Positions 9,378 through 18,421 of a stretch of DNA of 64,000 nucleotides are shown one piece after another; the first letter of the stretch is position 1, and each line of letters starts with the position of its first letter. The notes beneath the pieces were generated by a model. The model made no database searches, was not told where the DNA came from, and worked only from the letters and a program-made list of their open reading frames with translations. The DNA comes from Anatilimnocola aggregata. GTDB taxonomy: Bacteria; Planctomycetota; Planctomycetia; Pirellulales; Pirellulaceae. A program made the position numbers and the translations under genes. Location: assembly GCF_007747655.1 (NCBI RefSeq), contig NZ_CP036274.1, positions 5,146,001-5,210,000 of the forward strand, given 5' to 3'.

Positions 9378-11454
9378 GTTTTGCTCCTTGCGCTGGTTGA
9401 ACTGGGGCTGCGGGGGCGACCGGAGCTGCCGCCGCAGGCAGCGCCTGCTGTGGCTGGTTTAATTGTGCAAGCCACCGCACACCCTCAGCGATATAGCGTG
9501 GCACAGTCCAGCCGGTCTTCTTGATTGCGTATGTGAGCGCAAAATCCGACTTCCCTTCTTCTCCAGCCAACTTCCAGGCCTCATCTTCAGAAGGTGCGGC
9601 GAGCCCAAACATGGCCGAGTTGGCCAGAATGAAAGCATCCTCAAAACTTCTACCGCAGTGCACACTGCCTGTTTCAGGCACTTCGTAAGCAATTCGCAAA
9701 TTGCCATCGGTTTTCTCTGTATCGGTCTTAGTAATGAGGGCAGCGGGTTCGATATCTGGTTGTCTAAACCAGTCCTTGATACACGCGTTGCTCGTGCGCT
9801 GACCTTCCGAGACTTTGCACTTAACCCAAGACTGTGTGCCATTCTTGTTCGTCGCTGCTTTCGTGGCGTCAAGATCGGTAATGACAAGCGTTGGCAACTC
9901 CAACAGTTTCACCAGCGGAAAGAAAAGATGTGCATACGCACCTCCCACCTCGACGACCGAAACATACTGGCTCGACAGTTTCGGCGCTGCCGAGTTCGCT
10001 TCCTCAAGCACCTGATTCATCTTCGGCAAGAGCAGACGTTCGGATGTGCCTTCGATGAGGACTGCTTTGTCCGCGAACAGAAGGTCGCAGCGTGTCAGCG
10101 TCATGTATTTATGAAGAAACTCTAGGTTCTCCACTGGCGTGCCTTCAAGGCCAGTCCGCAGGTCTTTCACGACGGTTGAACGCGGATTCGCGGCGCTTCC
10201 ATCGCCTCTCACAAGGCAGTATCGCATCGCCACAAACTCGGCCTTGTTGGCCATGTGAGACGAGTGCGTTGTGACCACAAACTGCACAGGCCATTTGCGT
10301 CCCTTGCCGATAGTTGTCTCGAACTCGGCGGCGATTCGGCTCAGTTGAGCGATGAACACCTCCTGCATCTGGGGGTGCAAGTGAACTTCTGGTTCTTCGA
10401 TGAAAATAAGATGCACGCCCGGAGTGGTCCTTTGAATCAGAAAGGCTTTGTAGAATTCCAGCAGCTTAAGCAGGATGAAAATTAAATTCCGCGCGCCGAG
10501 GCCGTTGTATGCCTCCGGGAGATTTATTCCGTTCACTCCGGCGTAATGAACTTTGGTGTGATTGGTAAGAAGCCGTTCAACATCGAGCGTCGTTTCGGTG
10601 CGTAGGGATGGATCGGCAAAGCCGGGATAGCCGAACAGGTTGAATGCAGGAAGTAGTTGCTGGAGTTGGTCGTTGAAGCCTGTGTCGATGGTCGTCTGGA
10701 TGCCCTGAACAGCGGTCGCCAACTGCTTCGCCACGCCTTGGTCCTTTTCATCTGCGGATTCCGACTTTGCGCACTTGAACAACGCCTCCAACACCTTGCC
10801 GAGAACGTCCCGTTCTTTGCTTGTAACGTCGTCGAGGCCGCGTTGGGCATTGATGAATCCACTGGCAAGCACTGTGCGGAGAGTTGGCCAGTCCAAAGCT
10901 CTCGTATTCGTCGCATCACCTGGGTCAACGGCCTGGACTGAGCATGAATAAAATTTCGAAACACGGTCGCGAATGGCGCGGCAGAAGACTGTTCTTTGCT
11001 CAGCCTCGGGTTTCGCCGCATCGACCTTAATGTCTGCGAAAATTGCGGAAATCGCACCCTCGCGCAATGCGTATCGGATATGCACAACCGCTTGTTCGCA
11101 GTTTGGATCAAGGTCGATGATGCAGTCGCCTAGAACGCCGAGGTTTGCTGCGGCTTTGTCGTAAGCGATGGTCAGCTTGACCTCGATGAATGGAAACAGC
11201 GCGCGAATCTGGTCGTCGGTTTGTTCTTGCTCCTTAGCTTGGAAAGCCCTCCAAAAGCCTTCATGCGCCGAGAGTGAGAAATCCTCCAAGCGAAAACTCG
11301 GCGTCGAATCGCCGAGCAAGCGGCGAAACAGCTCAGTCAACGAGGTCTTGCCACTGTTGTTGCGGCCAACAATCACTGTGGATTTTGCCTCCAGCAGCAG
11401 TTCAACTTTGGTGAGCAATCGGAAGTTCTGAATCTCGATTTTGTGGAGACGCAC
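9370..11454 (-). CDS. OLD-family ATP-dependent nuclease (AAA + TOPRIM), Gabija GajA-like
   Basis: 694 residues from a GTG at 11454. The N-terminus is an ABC/SMC-type ATPase: IEIQNFRLLTKVELLLEAKS, Walker A VGRNNSGKTSL at about 29-39, and the Walker B region HLIFIEEPEVHLHPQMQ. The C-terminal part is a TOPRIM nuclease: ADKAVLIEGTSERLLLPKM supplies the Glu and LVITDLDATKA the DxD. This is the OLD/GajA layout. Its start sits three bases after the stop of the truncated hsdM ORF, whose last codons carry the GGAAGGA ribosome site, so the two are translationally coupled. Other OLD-based systems exist, so the family is firmer than the system name. Confidence 0.82.
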   Translation of the reverse strand: MRLHKIEIQNFRLLTKVELLLEAKSTVIVGRNNSGKTSLTELFRRLLGDSTPSFRLEDFSLSAHEGFWRAFQAKEQEQTDDQIRALFPFIEVKLTIAYDKAAANLGVLGDCIIDLDPNCEQAVVHIRYALREGAISAIFADIKVDAAKPEAEQRTVFCRAIRDRVSKFYSCSVQAVDPGDATNTRALDWPTLRTVLASGFINAQRGLDDVTSKERDVLGKVLEALFKCAKSESADEKDQGVAKQLATAVQGIQTTIDTGFNDQLQQLLPAFNLFGYPGFADPSLRTETTLDVERLLTNHTKVHYAGVNGINLPEAYNGLGARNLIFILLKLLEFYKAFLIQRTTPGVHLIFIEEPEVHLHPQMQEVFIAQLSRIAAEFETTIGKGRKWPVQFVVTTHSSHMANKAEFVAMRYCLVRGDGSAANPRSTVVKDLRTGLEGTPVENLEFLHKYMTLTRCDLLFADKAVLIEGTSERLLLPKMNQVLEEANSAAPKLSSQYVSVVEVGGAYAHLFFPLVKLLELPTLVITDLDATKAATNKNGTQSWVKCKVSEGQRTSNACIKDWFRQPDIEPAALITKTDTEKTDGNLRIAYEVPETGSVHCGRSFEDAFILANSAMFGLAAPSEDEAWKLAGEEGKSDFALTYAIKKTGWTVPRYIAEGVRWLAQLNQPQQALPAAAAPVAPAAPVQPAQGAKHV

Positions 11455-11457
11455 AGT

Positions 11458-12027
11458 TCAATTCCTTCCAAGGTTGACCCGCGACGACGGAAGCTGCTGC
11501 GGTAGGTCGGACGTTCGGCAAAGGTTGCCGCGGAAGCTGTTGGCGGGTTCTTTGCCGTTGTTGAAATCGATGCCGCGGATGGCGTCGAGCGCGTCGTCGA
11601 TGAGCTTGCCGACCGAGCTGATTATGTAGGTCGTCGTTTTGCCGTTCTTGACGGTGATCTCGGTGCCTTGGGAGAGCTTGGCGCTGTCCAGCAAGAGCTG
11701 CCAGCGGGCGAGCGCGGGGGCCCAGAAGTCGTTTTTCTCGACGTAGTAGTCGCGGTCTTCGAGTTCGGCATGGACGGCGGATTCGTACTCGCCGGGCTCT
11801 TTGTAGTCGGCGGGGGCGAGGAAGTAGTAGCTGTTCGGATTGCGCAGATGCTTTTCGATCTCGTTCTGACGGACCGTGAAGGCGTCGGAGACGCACTTGA
11901 GGATGATCAGCCCGATGACGGTGTGCTTGTAGACGGCGGCGTCAAGGCTCGACCGAAGCTTGTCCGCCGCGGCCCAAAGATTGCGGTCGAGTTCACATAG
12001 GAATTCTTGCGACGAAGGGGCAGGCAT
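11458..12027 (-). pseudogene. Type I methyltransferase HsdM, N-terminal part only
   Basis: 189 residues from the ATG at 12027. FLCELDRNLWAAADKLRSSL, HTVIGLIILKCVSDAF and GKLIDDALDAIRGIDFNNG match the HsdM N-terminal helical domain, which in normal HsdM (about 500 residues) precedes the SAM-binding methylase with its NPPF/NPPY motif. The match ends around residue 160 and the last 30 residues look like junk read-through. The methylase domain and hsdS are missing, so no methylation activity is expected. The ORF is uninterrupted and feeds ribosomes into the nuclease gene, so it may survive as a leader of the Gabija-like operon. Confidence 0.75.
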
Positions 12028-12301
12028 CAAACACAAACTCCTGAACTTTGCGCGTCAATGCGCGTTTTGGTAAGGGAAGGATTGTACCCGCTTGGGATGG
12101 CAGAGAAAGTGATGATTGCGGCCCTCGTCAATAGTCGGCCATTCCATCTAACCTTGCGACCGTCAATTTCAGAGCAATGGAATAAAGGAAAAAACGACTT
12201 TTAATTCTTCCACGACGAAAGGTGGCACACACTTCCTGCTCGGATTAATCTGTGGCGAGTTTGCAATCAAAATCAATGTCTCAAACGATTTGAGTGGCAG
12301 C

Positions 12302-14245
12302 ATGGGCCAGTGGGTCTTCGATGAGCTTCGTGCGACTGCTGTAAGAAGGCAGCCCAATGAGACCGAGTTGTTTAAAACCGAGCAGACAGGTGAAGGTGAG
12401 TATGCGGGCAACGACGCGCTTGTTCGCGAGGTGCTGCAGAACTCGATCGATGCCGCAACCGGTGAGGGGCCTGTGAGGGTGAGGCTCGCGATTCATGAAG
12501 CAGTCGAAGCTCCTGTTCCGGTACGCCTGGGTCACTATTTTCGGCGGCTACGCGAGCCGTTGCAGAAACGGCAAGTGAATTACAACTCGCACGATTACCC
12601 TGTAGAACCGTGTCGCTTCTTGGTCTGCGAAGATTTTGCCACGAAAGGCCTTGAAGGAAACACTTTGCTGTTTCAGGATCCCCCCACAGGACATCCTGAA
12701 TATTTTTACTGGTTCTGGAGGAACATCGGCCGCAGCGGCAAAACCGGCGTGGAGCTTGGTCGCTGGGGTCTAGGCAAAACGGTCTACCGTGCTGCGAGCC
12801 GTGTCGGCTGCATGTTTGGTTTAACCGTGCGCAGTTCCGATCGACGCGAATTGTTAATGGGGCAGGCAGTATCGCAAATCCATCGACACGAGGGAAAAGA
12901 GTTTGTGCCGGAAGGGTTCTGGTGTTCGACGCAAGCAGCGGATGGTCTGCCATTGCCGATTGAACAAGCCGAAGAGTTAGCCGCCTTTCGACGGGAGTGG
13001 AAGCTGACTCGGCGGCAAGAGCCAGGATTGTCGGTTGTCGCGCCCTACATTCCGGCGGAAATCAAGGCCGAGCGATTGGTTCAGGCAGTGGCCGTACACT
13101 TCTTTACTCGCATTGTGCGTGGCGAATTAATCGTCGAAGTTGCCGGCGACGGGAAAACGATAACGCTAGACGCTGCGGGAATTGAGTCTGCATGCAGGCA
13201 GATCGTCTGGAACGGTCCACGGCGGACGAAACGCCACGTTGCACCGCCAATCTCCTTTGCTCGCAAATGTTTTCATTTGCCACGACTCACGCCCACGGAG
13301 GTTCTGGGAAAGGACCGACTACCGGAACTTTCCGAAGCTGCTTTCTCAGCAGAGACACTCACTCAACTGCGCCGCCAATTCTCCGCTGGTGAACTCGTCG
13401 GAGTTTGTGTGCGATTTTGGCTGCCGAAGAAGGTGGGCGGTGAACAAGGAGCTTGCGATGTTTTTGTGCAGAGAGGTTTGGAGACAGAGCGCGGCGACAC
13501 TTACTATGTTCGGGAAGGAATGACGATCACCAAAATCAATTCGCGGGCTGCCAGCAAGGGAATCCGTGGGTTACTTCTCGTGGACCGCGGGCCGCTTGCG
13601 GTGTTGCTGGGCGATACGGAAGGGCCGGCTCATGAGGATTGGGATAGTTCTGCCGAACGTCCAGACCTCACTTGGAAGGTATGGAAGGGGCGCGTCAAGT
13701 TTGTCCGTGGCCTTGTCGACTCGCTTGTCGAATTGTTGACACCGCCTAATACGGAACCAGACTTCGATTTGCTGAGCGACTTCTTTTCAGTCGAATTGCC
13801 GAAAGGGAGTCAACGTAAACGATCATCTGGTGAAGATGCGACTGAATCGCCCAAGTTCGAACCGCCAGTCGTGACGCCCAAGTGGTATCGCGTCACAGAT
13901 CGCGCAGGAGGTTTCACTGTCAGTCGGACACCAAACGTACTGCTACCGGAAAAAGGAAACCTCTTGCTTTCCGTTGCCTACGATTTGCCCCGTGGCGATC
14001 CGCTGAAAAATTGGAGCAAGTTTGATTTCAGCCTTGGCGAGCAATCGGGCGAGTTGAAACCGACGGGCCGAGGCCTCAAGGTAACGCGAGTTCAGGGAAA
14101 TCAATTGTTGCTGCATGATTTTCAAGCAAACTTCACGTTGGCAATCGACGGGTTCGATCGGCATCGGGATTTGTACGTCCGAATTGACGAGCCGCCAAAT
14201 GACGAACCTCAGGGCGACGCGAAACCTGCGGAGACTCAGGCATGA
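12302..14245 (+). CDS. GHKL-fold (Hsp90/MutL/MORC-like) ATPase, first gene of a three-gene operon
   Basis: 647 residues from the ATG at 12302; a TTG four codons earlier is also in frame. The Bergerat ATP site is clear: motif N is ALVREVLQNSIDAA, motif G1 is FLVCEDFATKGLEG, and the lid motif is ELGRWGLGKTVYRAAS. This is the pattern of bacterial MORC-like ATPases often found in restriction and defence islands. The rest (about residues 200-640) has no motif I recognise. The stop overlaps the next start (ATGA), so the three genes are translated together. It is transcribed away from the Gabija-like pair and ends against the mobile element. No transmembrane segment and no kinase H-box are visible, so it is not a sensor kinase. 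Confidence 0.72.
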   Translation: MGQWVFDELRATAVRRQPNETELFKTEQTGEGEYAGNDALVREVLQNSIDAATGEGPVRVRLAIHEAVEAPVPVRLGHYFRRLREPLQKRQVNYNSHDYPVEPCRFLVCEDFATKGLEGNTLLFQDPPTGHPEYFYWFWRNIGRSGKTGVELGRWGLGKTVYRAASRVGCMFGLTVRSSDRRELLMGQAVSQIHRHEGKEFVPEGFWCSTQAADGLPLPIEQAEELAAFRREWKLTRRQEPGLSVVAPYIPAEIKAERLVQAVAVHFFTRIVRGELIVEVAGDGKTITLDAAGIESACRQIVWNGPRRTKRHVAPPISFARKCFHLPRLTPTEVLGKDRLPELSEAAFSAETLTQLRRQFSAGELVGVCVRFWLPKKVGGEQGACDVFVQRGLETERGDTYYVREGMTITKINSRAASKGIRGLLLVDRGPLAVLLGDTEGPAHEDWDSSAERPDLTWKVWKGRVKFVRGLVDSLVELLTPPNTEPDFDLLSDFFSVELPKGSQRKRSSGEDATESPKFEPPVVTPKWYRVTDRAGGFTVSRTPNVLLPEKGNLLLSVAYDLPRGDPLKNWSKFDFSLGEQSGELKPTGRGLKVTRVQGNQLLLHDFQANFTLAIDGFDRHRDLYVRIDEPPNDEPQGDAKPAETQA

Positions 14246-15021
14246 TTAAACGAGTGAACTTCACGGGGCGGAGACGAATTCCTCGCAGCAAGATTGACCT
14301 GCAGCTATTTGATGGTACACCGCGACGGTTCTCCGCGAACATTCAATTCGAGGAAGGGGTGTTCACGTCGGATGCTGAAGTCGTGCTGGAAGCAACTTCA
14401 GCTGGGTCTAGCATCGTCGAACGCATAGCGTGCGGTACGGTCGGGCAACTGCAGCAGCCCCAGTTGCGAGAATTAAAGCATATCGAGCAAGAAAATGTTC
14501 TCTTCACACTCAAGGTTATCGACCGGAGCGAGCAAATCGGACGTCTTCTCGGTGTGGCTGATCAACTTCGTCCCGAAAGATCTGGCGAGCCTAGTTCTGG
14601 AGGGCGGCGCGGGATCTTGCCAATTGAACTAGCCGATTTGGGGCAGGAAGTTTGGCGGCTAGAGTTCACTGATCATGATGTGCTACTACAGGTGAATGAA
14701 AGGTTGACCGACCTCAAGGATCGCGTGCGATCCGACGCGATGCTCTACGCGATTATCTATCCGGATGTGATTCGCCGCGTACTGCGAGCCGCGATCGCGG
14801 AAAACGTCGAAATAGACGAGGATAGCGATCGCTGGTCAGTGTTGTGGCTGCGTTTTGGAAGGGACTTGCATCCATTGCAAACGAAACCTCCCGCTACCGT
14901 AGACACGTCTGAGCTAATTGACGAGTGGATCGACGAAGTCGCCACTGCATTCTGCAATCAGCACCGTCTGTTTGACGAATATCAGAACACGCTCACTCGC
15001 ATGACCGGAGGAGAGCCATGA
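14242..15021 (+). CDS. Unknown protein, second gene of the GHKL operon
   Basis: 259 residues, predicted soluble, start ATGA-overlapping the GHKL ATPase stop. The first 110 residues are beta-rich (IDLQLFDGTPRRFSANIQFE, EQENVLFTLKVIDRSEQIGR); the C-terminal half is helical, with LYAIIYPDVIRRVLRAAIAE and ELIDEWIDEVATAFCNQHRL. No enzyme motif was recognised. Its stop overlaps the next start. Tight coupling to the ATPase suggests a subunit or adaptor. I do not recognise the family. Confidence 0.65.
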   Translation: MIKRVNFTGRRRIPRSKIDLQLFDGTPRRFSANIQFEEGVFTSDAEVVLEATSAGSSIVERIACGTVGQLQQPQLRELKHIEQENVLFTLKVIDRSEQIGRLLGVADQLRPERSGEPSSGGRRGILPIELADLGQEVWRLEFTDHDVLLQVNERLTDLKDRVRSDAMLYAIIYPDVIRRVLRAAIAENVEIDEDSDRWSVLWLRFGRDLHPLQTKPPATVDTSELIDEWIDEVATAFCNQHRLFDEYQNTLTRMTGGEP

Positions 15022-15725
15022 TAGCGCGTCAGTTCAACGCGGCCGGACTAGCGGCCTTTCGCGGGTATCTGGCAGAGTGCAGGATCGAACCCGCTAGGGC
15101 GGTACCGCAGACGCTGCTCGTCGATCCAGCATTTTCTGATCCGACGACATCGCCAGTGCATGTTGAGCCACGGCAATTTAGGACTCGGCAAGTCGCAGCA
15201 GAGTACTTACATCAAGTCCTCAGCCCGATTTCGGATCACGACTTGCTCGCCAATGCAGGACTTTGGAGTTGGCTGTCGCTCTATTACTTCGATCAAGTGT
15301 GCCCGATAGTAATGGGAATTCGTCAAGTCACAAACGACTACTCATATGTCTTCGAACCGAAGAATCCACGGCATTTCTATCGTCACTTGCTGTTCATTGC
15401 GTGGAGAGTCAAAAACATGGCGCCGGAACACTGCCGACTGTTTCTAACTCCGGCGGTTTCCACTTTAGACCACGTAACCACGGAGGTACTAAAACGCTTG
15501 TACCTAACTCGCATTCCTTGCATCTTTGAAGTCCTGGATCGACTTTATTGGGATTCGTCCCGAGGAAGAGCACGAGCGGGGATTGTGGGTACTAAAGTCA
15601 AGGCGGGTGATTTGGTTCACCGACTGCCTATCCGAATTCGCCAACTCGAAGTTACTTATGATCTGAACAGCTTATCTGCTGATCAACTCGTTAGTTTGTT
15701 GGGAACCGAGTTTCAGCAGGCTTGA
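15018..15725 (+). CDS. Unknown protein, third gene of the GHKL operon
   Basis: 235 residues, soluble, starting in an ATGA overlap with the preceding gene. The middle contains aromatic helices, LLANAGLWSWLSLYYFDQVC and NPRHFYRHLLFIAWRV, and a later segment ITRIPCIFEVLDRL-like in position. From memory this 'WSWLSLYYFDQ' style occurs in an uncharacterised DUF (possibly DUF6339), but I could not check. No catalytic site is evident. The operon ends 10 bases before the convergent HTH gene of the mobile element, so this gene marks the right border of the defence island. Confidence 0.62.
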   Translation: MIARQFNAAGLAAFRGYLAECRIEPARAVPQTLLVDPAFSDPTTSPVHVEPRQFRTRQVAAEYLHQVLSPISDHDLLANAGLWSWLSLYYFDQVCPIVMGIRQVTNDYSYVFEPKNPRHFYRHLLFIAWRVKNMAPEHCRLFLTPAVSTLDHVTTEVLKRLYLTRIPCIFEVLDRLYWDSSRGRARAGIVGTKVKAGDLVHRLPIRIRQLEVTYDLNSLSADQLVSLLGTEFQQA

Positions 15726-15735
15726 TGGTTGAAGC

Positions 15736-16116
15736 TCAGCGGCTCGAATTACGCGAAATGCTGCTTTTTAGTAGTCGTTGTTTCGACCATTCTGCCGCCG
15801 CAACCAACCTGCGGACGTGACGTTCGGTGAACATGCCTTCGACCGAAGCCACGAACAACAACTCCTCCTGAATCTCCGGGGCCAGATTCAACAGATTCAT
15901 AATCTGTGTCACCCGTGCCCGCGAGACATGCCCAAGTTCCGCAATCTCCGCCTGGTCCCGCACCTTGCCCTCGCGGATCAACTGATCGAAGTGAATTGCT
16001 AGCGCCATGAGCTTCGCGATACGTGGTACGCGGACTGTCGGGGCCTGCGATCCCGCCGCCAATTTCTTCTTCCCCTTGGCTCCGCGCTTAAACTTCACCT
16101 TCATTTCGACTTTCAT
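15736..16116 (-). CDS. KorB/ParB-like HTH protein partnered with the recombinase
   Basis: 126 residues. A basic N-terminus (VKFKRGAKGKKK) is followed by an HTH of the ParB/KorB kind: DQAEIAELGHVSRARVTQIM then NLLNLAPEIQEELLF. Such small proteins often follow large serine recombinases in planctomycete and proteobacterial elements and may help the recombinase choose sites. Its ATG overlaps the recombinase stop by four bases, so it is co-translated as the last gene of that operon. Confidence 0.75.
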   Translation of the reverse strand: MKVEMKVKFKRGAKGKKKLAAGSQAPTVRVPRIAKLMALAIHFDQLIREGKVRDQAEIAELGHVSRARVTQIMNLLNLAPEIQEELLFVASVEGMFTERHVRRLVAAAEWSKQRLLKSSISRNSSR

Positions 16117-17606
16117 GCCATTGCATCCTCGGTAACCGTACTGAATGAAATCGACAGATTGCCATCACGCCCGTCGTGCGAGACCGTCTCGACCAAAAGC
16201 TCCATGACGCGTGCCTGTTCCCGCGTGCTGAGCGTGCCCCAGAGGCGGGTGAAGTCGGCAAGGGCATCGCGGATCTGGCTGGCGTTGACCTTACGGGCAG
16301 AGACCACGGAAAGCTCACTTTCGGTCCGTTCGATGGAGCACCTTATCTCCGCCACTTTCTCGTTGGCAACAGTGAGTGAATCGCCCTCCGCCCGTCGCAT
16401 GACCTGCTCGGCGCTGACGTGTTTGCGGTTCAGGGAGCGGACTTCGTCCTGCAATCGCTTCTCTTCGGTCGCCTGAGCCAGCTTCGCTGCCTTCAGGGTC
16501 GCATCCAGCAGTTCTGGCGAATCAGCCAGTGCCTTAAGTTGTTCGACGACGAACCCCTCGATCTCTCCGGCAGGAAGGGAAGGTGCCGCACACGTATCCC
16601 AGCCATCACGCTGAGCCTTAGCACAGACGTAGTATCGATACCGCTTCGTTCCCTTTTGCGTGAACACGTGGTGCATGGGCGCGTCGCAACAGCCGCAACG
16701 AAGAAGACCACGGAGTAGTGCACCGTGCCGATTCCGGTTCCCGGCACCGCCATTGTCCTTGTTCCGAGTCAGCGCCGCCTGAACTCTCAGAAACAGGCCC
16801 TCGTCCACGATTGCCTTGTGCTCGCCGGGATGAACCTCGTCCTTATACTTCACCTTGCCGATGTACGCCGGGTTCGTGAGCATTTGCCAAAGGCGGCCCT
16901 TGGTAAATAGGTGCCCGCCAATGATTCGACCCGTCTTGGTCTTCCACTTCTTCGTCCGCCAACCGCGTTCGTTCAGTTGACGTGCGGTTTTTGTCATCGC
17001 TTGGTTCTCGGCGTAGAGGCCGAAGATCTCGCGGACTTGCTCGGCCTCGGGTTCGTTCACTACGAGCCTCGAATGCTCGACGTTGAAACCTAGTAGTGGC
17101 ATGCCACCCACCCATTTGCCTTTACGCCGTGCGGCAGCGATCTTGTCGCGTGTTCGTTCCGAGATCATCTCTCGTTCGAACTGTGCGAAGGAGAGTAGCA
17201 CGTTCAGGACGAGGCGTCCCATAGAACTCGCGGTGTTGAACTGCTGTGTCACCGATACGAAGGCGACCTTCTTCTTGTCGAACACCTCCATCATGCGGGC
17301 GAAGTCGAGCAGCGAGCGGGACAGGCGATCCACTTTGTAAACGATTACGCAGTCGATCTTTCCCGCTTCGATATCCGCCATCAGCCGCTTGAGCGCTGGT
17401 CGGTCCATGTTGCCGCCTGTGAAACCACCGTCGTTATATCTGTCCGGCACCAGCATCCAGCCTTCGTGCTGTTGGCTCTTGATGAATGCTTCGCCCGAGT
17501 CGCGTTGGGCATCGAGCGAGTTGAAGTCCTGGTCGAGACCTTCCTCGGTACTCTTGCGGGTGTAGACCGCACAGCGAACAACGGTTGGCTTGTTGGTTTT
17601 CTTCAT
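16113..17606 (-). CDS. Large serine recombinase/integrase
   Basis: 497 residues from the ATG at 17606. The resolvase domain has the nucleophile in VYTRKSTEEG (Ser near residue 19), with YKVDRLSRS and FAQFEREMISERTRDKIAAA downstream, then a recombinase domain (GFNVEHSRLVVNEPEAEQVR) and a zinc ribbon (LLRCGCCDAPM ... YYVCAKA). A long coiled coil follows. These enzymes insert and excise phages and integrative elements. DUF2924 upstream overlaps it by one base and the HTH protein downstream by four, giving a compact minus-strand operon that is likely the integration module of the element. Confidence 0.93.
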   Translation of the reverse strand: MKKTNKPTVVRCAVYTRKSTEEGLDQDFNSLDAQRDSGEAFIKSQQHEGWMLVPDRYNDGGFTGGNMDRPALKRLMADIEAGKIDCVIVYKVDRLSRSLLDFARMMEVFDKKKVAFVSVTQQFNTASSMGRLVLNVLLSFAQFEREMISERTRDKIAAARRKGKWVGGMPLLGFNVEHSRLVVNEPEAEQVREIFGLYAENQAMTKTARQLNERGWRTKKWKTKTGRIIGGHLFTKGRLWQMLTNPAYIGKVKYKDEVHPGEHKAIVDEGLFLRVQAALTRNKDNGGAGNRNRHGALLRGLLRCGCCDAPMHHVFTQKGTKRYRYYVCAKAQRDGWDTCAAPSLPAGEIEGFVVEQLKALADSPELLDATLKAAKLAQATEEKRLQDEVRSLNRKHVSAEQVMRRAEGDSLTVANEKVAEIRCSIERTESELSVVSARKVNASQIRDALADFTRLWGTLSTREQARVMELLVETVSHDGRDGNLSISFSTVTEDAMA

Positions 17607-18097
17607 CACTTCGCTCCCTTACCGAGACCGAAGAAGACGTAGCCATTCCAATGCTGTCCGGTTACGGACTTGGCGATCGCCGTCAGAGAGGCAAATGTTT
17701 GGCCCTCGAATTCGAAACCTTCGTGCCTAACAGTCACGAGCAACGTTTGGCCTTTGTACTCGCGTTTGATCACCGATCCCGGTGGCGGAAGACGAGCATC
17801 GACCGGGCAGGCAACCACCTTGGTCGTGGTGCCGGGCGACGTCCCTGGCTTCCGAGGTGCCATGATTCGCAGGTCGGCTTCGTTGGCGAGTTCTTTCGCC
17901 CGGGCCAGCGCCCGTTCGGACAAGCCGCCTTCGAGATTTGCCTGCATGCGCCAAGCGATCCTCTTCACCAACCAGTCCTTGTGCCGGCTGTTGGTTGGCT
18001 CGCCGAAGACCTCGATGAACCGGTTGCGCAGTTCGCCGACGGTCAGCAGCGGCAGCTTGGCCAGTTCCGCCTCAATTCCTCGTAATCGATCAGACAT
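17606..18097 (-). CDS. DUF2924 protein
   Basis: 163 residues from the ATG at 18097, preceded by AAGGAG. Family hallmarks are the RNRFIEVFGEPTNSRHKDWL and VKRIAWRMQANLEGGLSERA region followed by PGSVIKREYKGQTLLVTVRH and GQTFASLTAIAKSVTGQHWN. The second half looks like a small DNA- or SAWADEE-like beta domain. DUF2924 genes sit next to serine recombinases in many bacteria and are thought to assist recombination, though the mechanism is unknown. The stop shares a base with the recombinase start. Confidence 0.88.
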   Translation of the reverse strand: MSDRLRGIEAELAKLPLLTVGELRNRFIEVFGEPTNSRHKDWLVKRIAWRMQANLEGGLSERALARAKELANEADLRIMAPRKPGTSPGTTTKVVACPVDARLPPPGSVIKREYKGQTLLVTVRHEGFEFEGQTFASLTAIAKSVTGQHWNGYVFFGLGKGAK

Positions 18098-18192
18098 GTT
18101 GTTCTCCTTAATCGGGTTCGGCGGAAACTCTCCGCCCGTTAACCACGTCACACACTGAGCCTCGATTTCCCGGGCAGTTCAAGGGGCTCGGT

Positions 18193-18318
18193 TCAAGATT
18201 CCTCGGGCTCGATGAGATCGAGTTCGGCGAGGCGCAGGATGCCGCGGGCGAAGATGGCGGCGATGATCTGCAGCCGCTGCTCGGGCGAAAGTTCGTGGGG
18301 CGGGTCAAGGAAAAGCAT
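18193..18318 (-). CDS. 41-residue ORF at the head of the recombinase operon
   Basis: Starts at the ATG at 18318 after a strong GGAGG site and reads MLFLDPPHELSPEQRLQIIA through RGILRLAELDLIEPEES, then TGA. The codon use and the RBS support translation, and very similar short ORFs precede DUF2924/recombinase genes in planctomycetes (from memory). It is acidic and helical; a regulatory or recombination-directionality role is possible. The palindrome at 18334 lies 16 bases upstream of its start. Confidence 0.6.
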   Translation of the reverse strand: MLFLDPPHELSPEQRLQIIAAIFARGILRLAELDLIEPEES

Positions 18319-18333
18319 GTGGCCTCCGTGCTG

Positions 18334-18354
18334 AATCCGGACTAGTCGGGATTT
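18334..18354. promoter_or_regulatory. GACTAGTC-centred palindrome, site 1
   Basis: Imperfect inverted repeat with centre GACTAGTC and flanks AATCCG / CGGGATTT. It lies in the divergent region between the recombinase operon (start 18318, minus) and the plus-strand operon (start 18422). The same 21 bases recur exactly at 34847-34867, and a close version lies at 20722-20742. The position fits an operator or a ParB-like binding site. Confidence 0.6.
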
Positions 18355-18421
18355 CACCCCGGCTAACCATTGCCGTGACAGGTGACCCTCTGGTTAACTA
18401 AGTACTGCGGCGAGAGGAAAA

